Assembly (NCBI GenBank): GCA_033808535.1
Contig: JAPXNL010000001.1
Span: 1-64,000, forward strand
Length of the DNA: 64,000 nucleotides
Direction of reading: 5' to 3'
From: DTU078 sp033808535
GTDB lineage: Bacteria; Bacillota; Clostridia; Oscillospirales; CAG-272
Part shown: positions 34,781-42,349 of the stretch, piece after piece
Layout of the letters: every line of letters starts with the position of its first letter
Numbering within the stretch: the stretch's first letter is position 1
Translations under genes and position numbers: made by a program
Notes under the pieces: model-generated
Seen by the model: only the letters and a program-made list of their open reading frames with translations
Told to the model about the DNA's origin: nothing
The model's database searches: none

Positions 34781-35950
34781 ATGAACGATAACCGAAACAG
34801 GCGTCCAGGCGGCGGAAACATGCCTCGTAAAATTCCGCCCGGCGGTCCGGATAGGCTGCCGGATATACGTCCGGCTATACGCCGTGTCAGGCGCAGGAGT
34901 TTTGCCGGCCCTATAATCGCGGCGATTGTCCTGACACTGATCGTCATACTGGCGATTATCGCGCTTTTTATGCTGCTTTCCGGCAAACTTGAGCTGCCCG
35001 GCAATATTGGTTCCGACCCGGATATCACCTCCGGAACAGAGGAAACTTCTAACTTAAATGAAACAGATGAAGTGGCGCCTGACACGGGTGCTGCGACCGA
35101 ACCCGTGACTGAACCTGCAACCGAACCCGAAACCGAAGCGCCGGCCGGAGTTGCGACAGGCTATAAGACTATAACCCTCGACAATGCGGATGTGCATAAG
35201 GGTGACTTGATACTCGTCAACTACATGTACGCATACGCATTCCCCGAAAAGAAGAACACGATTACCATATACGGCAACAAAAACGCCTCGTATAAGCTGA
35301 GCACCTCGAAGCTTGAAGTCAGTCCACAGACTCTTGACGCGCTCAACGCCATGATGCAGGCTTTCGCCGACGAAACTGGCAAATACGATGTGTTTGTCAG
35401 GAACGCATACCGCAGCCTTGAGGAGCAAAAGTCGCTTTACGACGCGCGCGTCGCGGCATACGGCGAGGAAAACGCGAAAAAATACCTTGCGCAGCCCGGT
35501 TATTCGGAGCATCATACAGGAACGTGTTTCGATCTTGGCATCTACACCGAAGAAGGGAAGGCATACGAACTCGACGGGATATCCGGGTATGCAGAGTGGT
35601 TTACAGCCAACTGCGCAAAATTCGGATTTGTCATACGATTCCCTGACAACAAAGCTTCAATTACGGGCGTGACGAGCGACAAGTGGCACTTCAGATATGT
35701 AGGACAGGTACACGCCGAAACGATGAACGCGTTAGGGCTGTGCCTTGAGGAGTATATCGACGAGCTGAGAAAATATACTTATAACAGCGATCATCTGCTT
35801 GTCACAACCTCGTCCGGCAAAAAATTCGAGATTTACTATCAGTACGCTTCCGGCACCGATAAAACCGATGTGCCTGTGCCCGAAAATCTGCCTTACAGCA
35901 TTTCGGGCGACAATTCACAGGGATTTATCGTGACTGTTTCACTTTCATAA
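34781..35950 (+). CDS. VanY-type D-alanyl-D-alanine carboxypeptidase, membrane-anchored
   Basis: An M15B metallopeptidase that trims the terminal D-Ala of peptidoglycan stem peptides. A 48-residue basic, Pro/Arg-rich cytoplasmic tail precedes one membrane helix (about residues 44-67); a Thr/Glu/Pro linker (about 85-125) leads to the catalytic domain. Zinc motif SEHHTGTCFDLG (the usual SxHxxGxAxD; Cys replaces Ala) and the second motif DKWHFRYVG are present. The ATG at 34781 follows GGAGGGAGG. It lies 64 nt after pfkA and just before the LarA-like gene. Housekeeping wall maturation is more likely than vancomycin resistance because no vanR/S/H/A/X genes are nearby. Confidence 0.9.
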   Translation: MNDNRNRRPGGGNMPRKIPPGGPDRLPDIRPAIRRVRRRSFAGPIIAAIVLTLIVILAIIALFMLLSGKLELPGNIGSDPDITSGTEETSNLNETDEVAPDTGAATEPVTEPATEPETEAPAGVATGYKTITLDNADVHKGDLILVNYMYAYAFPEKKNTITIYGNKNASYKLSTSKLEVSPQTLDALNAMMQAFADETGKYDVFVRNAYRSLEEQKSLYDARVAAYGEENAKKYLAQPGYSEHHTGTCFDLGIYTEEGKAYELDGISGYAEWFTANCAKFGFVIRFPDNKASITGVTSDKWHFRYVGQVHAETMNALGLCLEEYIDELRKYTYNSDHLLVTTSSGKKFEIYYQYASGTDKTDVPVPENLPYSISGDNSQGFIVTVSLS

Positions 35951-35952
35951 TT

Positions 35953-37197
35953 ATGGGACATGGAATTTCTCACAGTGAAGCCCACAGACTTGTGGAAAAG
36001 TCTCTGGAAGGACGCAATGTAACGCGGGCGCTGCTTTTGCCGCCGGATTATACGCGGCTGCATTCGTGCGGCGGCGCGATTTGCGCCATGTATTATAAGC
36101 TGCTCTCGGAGCGCGGAGCAAATGTCGATGTCATGCCGGCGCTTGGCAGCCACGAGCCGATGACACGATTGCAGGCGGAGCACTTTTTTGGCGGTGTGAT
36201 ACCGTTTGAAAAGCTTTTGGTCCACGACTGGCGCGGCGGCGTTACAAAACTGGGCGAGGTGCCCGGCGACTATGTTGCCGCTGTCTCGGACGGGATTATG
36301 AGCGAGCCCATACCCGTTGAAGTCAACCGCCGCATTGTGTCCGGCGACTACGACCTGATTGTTTCAATCGGTCAGGTCGTGCCGCACGAAGTGGCGGGCA
36401 TGGCTAACTACTCAAAAAACATATTTGTCGGCTGCGGCGGCAGCGCGATGATCTCCGCATCCCACATTCTGGGCGCCGCCTACGGCATGGAGCGCATAAT
36501 GGGCCGCGCGGATACGCCTGTACGCGCTGTTTTCGATTATGCTGAGGAGCATTTTCTCTGTGACTTTCCGATCCTGTACGCACTGACGGTAACCACGCGC
36601 TCTGATGAAGGCGATTTTGACGGCGTTTCGCTTGAAGGCCTTTTCATCGGGCGCGGGCGTGAGCTTTTTGACCGTGCGGCGGATCTTTCGCGCCAGCTCA
36701 ACTTCATACGCACAGGACGCCCGCCCAAAACTATGGTGTGCAGGCTTGACCCCGACGAATTCCACAGCACCTGGCTTGGCAACAAAGCAGTGTACCGCAC
36801 CCGGCTTGCCATCGCCGACGGCGGCAGGCTTATTGTGCTTGCCCCGGGAGTGAAGCGGTTCGGCGAGGACCCCGAATGTGACAGGCTGATACGCAAATAC
36901 GGTTATAAGGGACGCGAGCATATCATGAAGCTGGCAAAAACCGAGCCGGATTTGCGGAAAAACCTTTCAGCCGCGGCTCACCTTATCCACGGCTCGACCG
37001 ACGGCCGTTTCGAGGTTTTTTATGCGGCGCCGCTACTTTCACCCGCCGAGGTTGAAGGCGTAGGCTACCGCTGGCTTGATTATGATGAAACGATAAAAAA
37101 ATATAACCCCGCGTCGCTGTGCGAAGGCTGGAACAATGTTGACGGGGAGGATATATACTACATTGACAACCCTGCGCTCGGTCTTTGGAGCGTTTAA
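35953..37197 (+). CDS. LarA-like (lactate racemase domain, DUF2088) protein
   Basis: A 414-residue member of the LarA family. LarA uses a nickel-pincer nucleotide to racemise lactate; many relatives act on other 2-hydroxy acids. Comparable elements are LPPDYTRLHS (DHTRP region), GSHEPMTR (first catalytic His region), VHDWRGG, and VVPHEVAGMANYSKN (second His and the Lys that carries the cofactor). LarB, LarC and LarE, which make the cofactor, are not in the window. The ATG lies 2 nt after the VanY stop and has no clear ribosome site, so translation is probably coupled. Substrate unknown. Confidence 0.82.
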   Translation: MGHGISHSEAHRLVEKSLEGRNVTRALLLPPDYTRLHSCGGAICAMYYKLLSERGANVDVMPALGSHEPMTRLQAEHFFGGVIPFEKLLVHDWRGGVTKLGEVPGDYVAAVSDGIMSEPIPVEVNRRIVSGDYDLIVSIGQVVPHEVAGMANYSKNIFVGCGGSAMISASHILGAAYGMERIMGRADTPVRAVFDYAEEHFLCDFPILYALTVTTRSDEGDFDGVSLEGLFIGRGRELFDRAADLSRQLNFIRTGRPPKTMVCRLDPDEFHSTWLGNKAVYRTRLAIADGGRLIVLAPGVKRFGEDPECDRLIRKYGYKGREHIMKLAKTEPDLRKNLSAAAHLIHGSTDGRFEVFYAAPLLSPAEVEGVGYRWLDYDETIKKYNPASLCEGWNNVDGEDIYYIDNPALGLWSV

Positions 37198-37220
37198 ATT
37201 TTATACCGGGAGGAAAGACA

Positions 37221-37913
37221 ATGAAGCGCAATTATGGTCCGTTTATCATAGGTCTTGTTTTCATCGGGGTCGGAATCGGATATATAGGCAATTACATTGG
37301 CTGGTGGAGCGGCTTTGATATCTTTTTCCCGGGCTGGTGGACATTGTTTATCATCGTTCCGTGCCTTATCTCCATCGTAAATTCCGGATTCAACCTGCCC
37401 AGTCTCATAGGCTTAGTGATTGGCGTGTTCCTGCTTATCACACAGCAGCAGCAACTGAAACATCTGTGGTCGCTTGTTACACCGGTTACGCTGATAGTAA
37501 TCGGTCTGTACATCATTTTTAAAAGCAAGCTGTTCAAATACCGCCGCGTCGTGAAGGCGGAGGACGGCGGCGCATTTTACATCCCCATCTACAACTGCTA
37601 TTTCAACGGGCGGGAAATAAAGTTCGGCCGCTTTGAACTGCACGGCGCGGAAGTAACCACGCTGCTTGGCAATCTTGTGCTCGACCTCTCCGACGCCATA
37701 ATTACAAAAGATGTCGTCATCGACGTGACAAACGTGTTTGTCGGCGCGAAAATCATTCTTCCGCCTTATGTGAAGATGGCGCCGTCGGCAAGCGGCTTGC
37801 TTGGCAGGATCATCGACCACACAACTCCCGACCCTGCCGCAGTGCATACTGTTTACATTAACGCAAACTGCATTTTTGCCGGCACAGAGGTGACGACGGC
37901 AAACTGGGATTAA
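37221..37913 (+). CDS. LiaF-like membrane protein (cell wall-active antibiotic response domain)
   Basis: A 230-residue protein with about four membrane helices in the first 110 residues (FIIGLVFIGVGIGYIG, WWTLFIIVPCLISIV and two more) and a soluble beta-rich C-terminal domain (about 125-230; GNLVLDLSDAI, VIDVTNVFVGAKIILP). The layout is that of LiaF/DUF5668 proteins, which inhibit envelope-stress kinases of the LiaS type. No liaRS pair is in the window. I place the start at ATG 37221 behind GGGAGGAAAG; the open frame extends 36 nt further upstream without a ribosome site. It follows the LarA-like gene by 23 nt. Confidence 0.8.
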   Translation: MKRNYGPFIIGLVFIGVGIGYIGNYIGWWSGFDIFFPGWWTLFIIVPCLISIVNSGFNLPSLIGLVIGVFLLITQQQQLKHLWSLVTPVTLIVIGLYIIFKSKLFKYRRVVKAEDGGAFYIPIYNCYFNGREIKFGRFELHGAEVTTLLGNLVLDLSDAIITKDVVIDVTNVFVGAKIILPPYVKMAPSASGLLGRIIDHTTPDPAAVHTVYINANCIFAGTEVTTANWD

Positions 37914-37970
37914 AGCAGCAAACGCCTTTCCCATTACTGTTAAATACCGAAAAAACTGAAAGAATAATCA

Positions 37971-38011
37971 AAACGCCACTCGCTGATAATACATATCGGG
38001 GGGTGGCGTTT
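37971..38011. repeat. Inverted repeat covering the DUF421 start
   Basis: AAACGCCAC (37971-37979) and GTGGCGTTT (38003-38011) are a perfect 9-bp inverted repeat with a 23-nt loop. The GTG start of the next gene is the first codon of the right arm. It could be a weak terminator for the LiaF-like gene or control translation. Confidence 0.6.
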
Positions 38012-38740
38012 ATCAATTTATTCAGTTTTGATAGCTCCGAGGTTTTACGGGTTTTAATAACCTCGGTGGTATCGATAGTTGTAATGTATCTGCTTACAAA
38101 GCTGATGGGTGAAAAGCAGATACACCATCTCAACATGTTTGACTATATGACCGGCATCACCATCGGGTCGATTGCGGCGGAGCTGGCGACGGACCTAGAA
38201 AATCCCGTTCAGCCTCTCACCGCAATGCTTGTCTACGGACTTGCCGCGTTGCTCGTCAGTTATATGACGATGAAGTCCGTCAAGCTGCGCAAGATTATAA
38301 ACGGACGCTCCGTAGTGCTGATGGATGGGGGAAAACTGTACCGTGCCAATCTTGCATCTTCACATCTGGAGCTCTCTGAGTTCATCGCCATGTGCCGCGA
38401 GCAGGGATATTTCGATATATCGCAGATTGAAACCGCGATCCTCGAGCACACCGGTTCGCTCAGCATACTGCCGAAATCCAAATACCGCCCGTACACTCCC
38501 GAGGACGCCGGGATTTCTCCGCAACCGGAGCGCCCGAAAATAAACGTCATTATGGACGGCAAAATAATGCCAGATAAACTGCGTCTTGCCGGAGTCGACA
38601 AGCGCTGGCTCGCCGGAGAGCTTAAGGCACAGGGCGGTATTAAGCCTGAAGATATTGCGCTTGCCTGCGTGGATGAAAACAAGCACCTTCTTGTTTTCCC
38701 GGTGATAAGAGAAAAAAACGACGTGGAATGGTTTGAATAA
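38003..38740 (+). CDS. DUF421 (YetF-like) membrane protein
   Basis: A 245-residue DUF421 protein. Two to three N-terminal helices (VLITSVVSIVVMYLLTKL, then a pair around residues 50-90) are followed by a soluble domain with VVLMDGGKLY, ELSEFIAMCREQGYFDISQIETAILEHTGSLSILPKS, all usual for YetF-like proteins. Function is not established for the family; some are linked to spore and envelope biology. The start is GTG 38003 directly after a G run, with no normal spacing, and lies in a hairpin arm, so the exact start is uncertain. It precedes rplY. Confidence 0.82.
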   Translation: MAFINLFSFDSSEVLRVLITSVVSIVVMYLLTKLMGEKQIHHLNMFDYMTGITIGSIAAELATDLENPVQPLTAMLVYGLAALLVSYMTMKSVKLRKIINGRSVVLMDGGKLYRANLASSHLELSEFIAMCREQGYFDISQIETAILEHTGSLSILPKSKYRPYTPEDAGISPQPERPKINVIMDGKIMPDKLRLAGVDKRWLAGELKAQGGIKPEDIALACVDENKHLLVFPVIREKNDVEWFE

Positions 38741-38797
38741 AGTTTGTCAAAATATTAACAATGTTTGGTGTAATATATTAAATAATTCCTCATTTGG

Positions 38798-38826
38798 TTG
38801 ACAAGCGGGAGCACGCGTGTTACCAT
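38798..38826 (+). promoter_or_regulatory. rplY promoter
   Basis: TTGACA (38798-38803), 17-nt spacer, TACCAT (38821-38826). The leader is about 85 nt. Confidence 0.7.
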
Positions 38827-38882
38827 AAATAATGGCTCAGTTTTTTGCGCTGATATTTTTTTGCGATTTTACCCTGTGGTCA

Positions 38883-38898
38883 GCCCGGATTTCCGGGC
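38883..38898 (+). promoter_or_regulatory. GC hairpin just upstream of the rplY ribosome site
   Basis: GCCCGG-ATTT-CCGGGC lies 6 nt before the AAAGGAG site of rplY. A stable stem this close to a ribosome site in a ribosomal-protein leader may regulate translation. Confidence 0.4.
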
Positions 38899-38916
38899 AA
38901 ATGAAAGGAGATATTT

Positions 38917-39543
38917 ATGGTAACACTAAACGCTGAACATCGAAAGACAGGAGAAAAAAGCAATCGCCTCCGTCGTGAGAACTATGTTCCTGCGATCCTG
39001 TACGGCAAGCATCTTTCCCAGTCGATACCGTTAAAGCTGCCGTTGAAGGAAACAGAGCAGTTTTTGAGATCCAACACAGTCGGATCCAGGCTGCAGCTTA
39101 TGTGTGAGGGAGAATCGCACACCGCAATGCTGAAAGAGCTGGCACGCGAACCCTCAACCGGCAAGCTCGAGCACCTCAGCTTCGTGGCGCTCCGGGTCGG
39201 CGAGAAAGTCAAGGGTGTAGCGCACATTGTTATTACAGGGCGCGAAGCATTGCAGCGCAAAGGCGTCGTGCTGCAAACCCTTTCAGAGATAAATTACCGC
39301 GCGCTTCCCTCACAGCTTGTGGATGTTATAACGGTGAATGTTGAAAATCTCGAAGTCAACGAAAACATAAAGGTATCGGACCTTGAGATTGCGAACAATC
39401 CTGAAATTGAACTGCTGACACCTGCCGACAGCGTAGTCGTCACTGTCTCGCCGATCAGGACACATGAAGTACAGACGGATACCGGAACCGATGAAGGCGA
39501 TGAAGGCGAGTCCACCGAAGGCGAAACGGCTAAAGAAGAATAA
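38917..39543 (+). CDS. rplY: 50S ribosomal protein L25 / general stress protein Ctc
   Basis: bL25 binds 5S rRNA. The 208-residue product is the two-domain Ctc form: N-terminal 5S-binding domain (NRLRRENYVPAILYGK; KELAREPSTGKLEHLSFV) and a C-terminal TL5 beta domain (about residues 95-185), then an acidic Glu/Thr/Gly tail. The ATG follows AAAGGAG. It has its own promoter and terminator. In Bacillus ctc sits between glmU-prs and pth; here it has been separated from them. Confidence 0.94.
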   Translation: MVTLNAEHRKTGEKSNRLRRENYVPAILYGKHLSQSIPLKLPLKETEQFLRSNTVGSRLQLMCEGESHTAMLKELAREPSTGKLEHLSFVALRVGEKVKGVAHIVITGREALQRKGVVLQTLSEINYRALPSQLVDVITVNVENLEVNENIKVSDLEIANNPEIELLTPADSVVVTVSPIRTHEVQTDTGTDEGDEGESTEGETAKEE

Positions 39544-39552
39544 AACTGACAT

Positions 39553-39579
39553 AAAAAAAGCGGCTAAGCCGCTTTTTTA
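39553..39579. terminator. Bidirectional terminator between rplY and DUF554
   Basis: GCGGC-TAA-GCCGC stem flanked by A7 on the left and T6 on the right, between converging genes. Confidence 0.88.
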
Positions 39580-39582
39580 CTT

Positions 39583-40293
39583 TTAAAACAACGTTATTGC
39601 TGCCTGTATTACCGCGGCGACAAAGATCGCCGGTACGTAGTTCATAACCTTCAGCTTTGTTATGCCAAGCATATTGAGTGCTATGCCTATTATCAGCACC
39701 GAGCCGGCGCATGTCATCTCAGCTATAACAGCATCCGACAGAAACGGAGCAATCCAGCGCGAGAGCAGTACAATCGAACCCTGATAAGCCAGAATAATAA
39801 CTGCTGACAATGCAACGCCGGCACCAAGCTGCGAAGCGAAGATTATTGACGCAGTGAAGTCAAGCGCGGATTTCAGAAAAATTGTCGTATGTTCGCCGGT
39901 CAGCCCGCTTTGCAGCGAGCCAACGATTGACATTGCCCCCACGCAGAACACCAGGCTTGCGGTTACAAAGCCCTGCGCTATCGAGCCGGAAGCCACACCT
40001 CCGTCGGGCGCTGTAAGCTTCGCGCCGAAATGCGATTCTATGCGCTTGCCCAGCCGGTGCAGCAGACCGTCGAGATCCACCGCTTCGCCTATCAGCGTGC
40101 CTAAAACCACGGAAATGATAAGCACAAGCGTGTTCGAGCCTTTCAGCGCGCCCGATATGCCTATATAAAGCACGCACAGGCCGAGCGCTTTCATAATGCT
40201 CTCGCCAAGCCGTACAGGCAGCGCGCGTCCGAGCAGCAGACCTATGACAGATCCGACAATTACTCCGACAGCGTTTACTACAGTACCGAGCAT
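39583..40293 (-). CDS. DUF554 membrane protein, coupled to the V-ATPase operon
   Basis: A 236-residue DUF554 family protein with about seven hydrophobic helices; GTVVNAVGVIVGSVIG at the start, VLGTLIGEAVDLDG and VFCVGAMSIVGSLQSGL are family features. Function unknown; transport is usually assumed. Its ATG overlaps the stop of the V-ATPase D gene (TAATG, one shared base), so it is translated as the last cistron of that operon. That linkage could mean a role in ion balance, but this is inference. Confidence 0.85.
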   Translation of the reverse strand: MLGTVVNAVGVIVGSVIGLLLGRALPVRLGESIMKALGLCVLYIGISGALKGSNTLVLIISVVLGTLIGEAVDLDGLLHRLGKRIESHFGAKLTAPDGGVASGSIAQGFVTASLVFCVGAMSIVGSLQSGLTGEHTTIFLKSALDFTASIIFASQLGAGVALSAVIILAYQGSIVLLSRWIAPFLSDAVIAEMTCAGSVLIIGIALNMLGITKLKVMNYVPAIFVAAVIQAAITLF

Positions 40294-40961
40294 TAAAACT
40301 CTCTTTCCGAGCCGCGGCGCTCGCTTATCGCGCGCTCCAGCATCATGTCCTTGACCTTCATAAGGCGAGTGGTATTGCCCCGCTCGTTTTCGCCCAGCTT
40401 CATGGATATGCGTTTTATGGCACTTTCAAGCGAGGGTATCATCGTATATTCAAGCGCGTTTACCCGGCGGCGCGTTTTTTCGATTTCGTCCGCCAGAAGC
40501 TGGGCTGTCTTTTCGGTTTCGGCAAGTTTTATCATATCGGGCATAAGCTCCGACAGGTTTGCCAGCGTCGAGTCAAGTTCGCCTGAGGTGAACGCAAAGC
40601 CGTAGTTGTAGCCGTCGCTTGAGTCGCCGCCCACGATATCGTACCTGAACACGGGCACGATTACGCTCATAATATTGCGGTTTTCCACATTAAGCGCGAC
40701 TTCTTTTTTCGGAAGCATCAGCGCCTCCTCGAGCAGACGCGGCGACGATACGGCTGACGCCACCGTAAAGCTGCGGTGCACGCCCGAAAGACGCTCCTCG
40801 ACGGTTTCGCGGAGCGCTTTGTTTGCGCGCACGATGTCGAGGAATTGGCGCATCAGCTCGTCGCGCTTGTCTTTGAGCAGTTTATGCCCGCGCCGCGCGG
40901 TTATCAGCCGCTGTTTGAGCTTTTTCAGCTCCATGCGGGTCGGGTTTACTCTGATTTCCAT
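40293..40961 (-). CDS. ntpD: V-type ATPase subunit D
   Basis: Subunit D forms the long coiled-coil rotor shaft that transmits torque between A3B3 and the membrane ring. The 222 residues start with VNPTRMELKKLKQRLITARRGHKLLKDKRDEL, partly quoted as NPTRMELKKLK and GHKLLKDKRDEL, the family hallmark, and end in another long helix with RRRVNALEY. It lies 5 nt after subunit B and shares one base with the DUF554 start. Confidence 0.95.
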   Translation of the reverse strand: MEIRVNPTRMELKKLKQRLITARRGHKLLKDKRDELMRQFLDIVRANKALRETVEERLSGVHRSFTVASAVSSPRLLEEALMLPKKEVALNVENRNIMSVIVPVFRYDIVGGDSSDGYNYGFAFTSGELDSTLANLSELMPDMIKLAETEKTAQLLADEIEKTRRRVNALEYTMIPSLESAIKRISMKLGENERGNTTRLMKVKDMMLERAISERRGSEREF

Positions 40962-40966
40962 ATAGG

Positions 40967-42349
40967 TTACTTATTCTCTTTGTAATATTTATCAAGCAGC
41001 GCAGGTTTGATGCGCTTCAGCTCAGAGCGCGGGAACATCGAAAGCAGCCGCCAGCCGAGATCAAGCGTTTCCTCTATCGACCTGTTCTCGTTGTAGCCCT
41101 GATTTATATACTGCAATTCAAACTCGTCTGCAAACCTGGCATAAAGCCTGTCCATAGGGGTGAGCGCCGCCTCGCCAAGCACGACCATCAGTTCCTTTGC
41201 CTCGCGGCCGCGCGCGTAGTTTGAGAAAAGCTGGTTCATGGTGTTTGCATGGTCTTCGCGCGTTTTGCCCACGCCTATGCCCTTGTCCTTAAGTCTTGAC
41301 AGCGAGGGAAGCACGTCGATGGGCGGATTTATGCCCTTGCGGTAAAGCTCGCGCGAGAGTATTATCTGCCCCTCGGTTATATACCCCGTCAGGTCGGGGA
41401 TCGGGTGGGTCTTGTCGTCCTCCGGCATTGTCAGTATCGGAATCATTGTAATGCTGCCTGTGCTTGTGACCTTGCGTCCGGCGCGCTCGTACATGGTAGC
41501 CAGGTCCGTGTAAAGGTATCCCGGATAGCCGCGGCGGCCGGGAACCTCCTTGCGCGCGGCGGAAACTTCGCGGAGCGCCTCGGCGTAGTTGGTTATATCG
41601 GTTATGATGACAAGCACGTGCATGTTCTGCTCGAACGCCAGATATTCGGCGGCGGTCAGCGCCATGCGCGGTGTTGTAATGCGCTCGATAGCGGGGTCGG
41701 AGGCAAGGTTTATAAACAGTACGGTGCGCTCGATTGCGCCGGTACGCCTAAAGTCACTGATAAAGTAGTCCGCTTCCTCAAATGTGATGCCCACCGCGGC
41801 GAAAACCACGGCAAAACGCGAATTCGAGGAAAGCACCTTTGCCTGGCGCGCGATCTGAGCGGCAAGCTGGGCGTGCGGCAGACCCGAGCCGGAGAATATC
41901 GGCAGCTTCTGGCCGCGCACCAATGTGTTAAGCCCGTCGATAGAGGATATGCCGGTCTGGATAAACTCCGATGGGTAATCGCGCGCTGCAGGGTTGATGG
42001 GCGTACCGTTTATATCGGGCGTCGATTCGGGTATAATGCGCGGGCCGTTGTCGATTGGCTCGCCCATACCGTTGAAAACGCGGCCCAGCATATGTGGGCT
42101 GACGCCGAGTCTGACGCCGTGACCGGCAAAACGGACTTTCGACTGGGAAAGGTTAAGCCCTGCGCTGCTTTCAAAAAGCTGCACAAGCACCGAGCTGCCG
42201 TTTACCTCAAGCACTCGGCAGCGGCGTATCTCGCCGGTTGGCAGCTCTATTTCGCCAAGTTCGTCGTATTTGACGCCCTCTACATTTCGCACGAGCATAA
42301 GAGGCCCGGCGACTTCTTCTATGGTGCGGTATTCCTTAATTATCTCCAT
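40967..42349 (-). CDS. ntpB: V-type ATPase subunit B
   Basis: Subunit B is the non-catalytic nucleotide-site-like subunit of the A3B3 head. The 460 residues include YRTIEEVAGPL at the start, PIFSGSGLPHAQLAAQIARQ (no Walker A Lys/Thr, as expected for B), GITFEEADYF, and SLSRLKDKGIG. Its ATG shares one base with the stop of subunit A (TAATG), a tight coupling that helps A:B stoichiometry. Confidence 0.96.
   Translation of the reverse strand: MEIIKEYRTIEEVAGPLMLVRNVEGVKYDELGEIELPTGEIRRCRVLEVNGSSVLVQLFESSAGLNLSQSKVRFAGHGVRLGVSPHMLGRVFNGMGEPIDNGPRIIPESTPDINGTPINPAARDYPSEFIQTGISSIDGLNTLVRGQKLPIFSGSGLPHAQLAAQIARQAKVLSSNSRFAVVFAAVGITFEEADYFISDFRRTGAIERTVLFINLASDPAIERITTPRMALTAAEYLAFEQNMHVLVIITDITNYAEALREVSAARKEVPGRRGYPGYLYTDLATMYERAGRKVTSTGSITMIPILTMPEDDKTHPIPDLTGYITEGQIILSRELYRKGINPPIDVLPSLSRLKDKGIGVGKTREDHANTMNQLFSNYARGREAKELMVVLGEAALTPMDRLYARFADEFELQYINQGYNENRSIEETLDLGWRLLSMFPRSELKRIKPALLDKYYKENK

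Noticed and set aside
34781..35950. Vancomycin-resistance cluster
   Set aside because: Only the VanY-type enzyme is present; no ligase, dehydrogenase, VanX or two-component genes are near, so wall maturation is the better reading.
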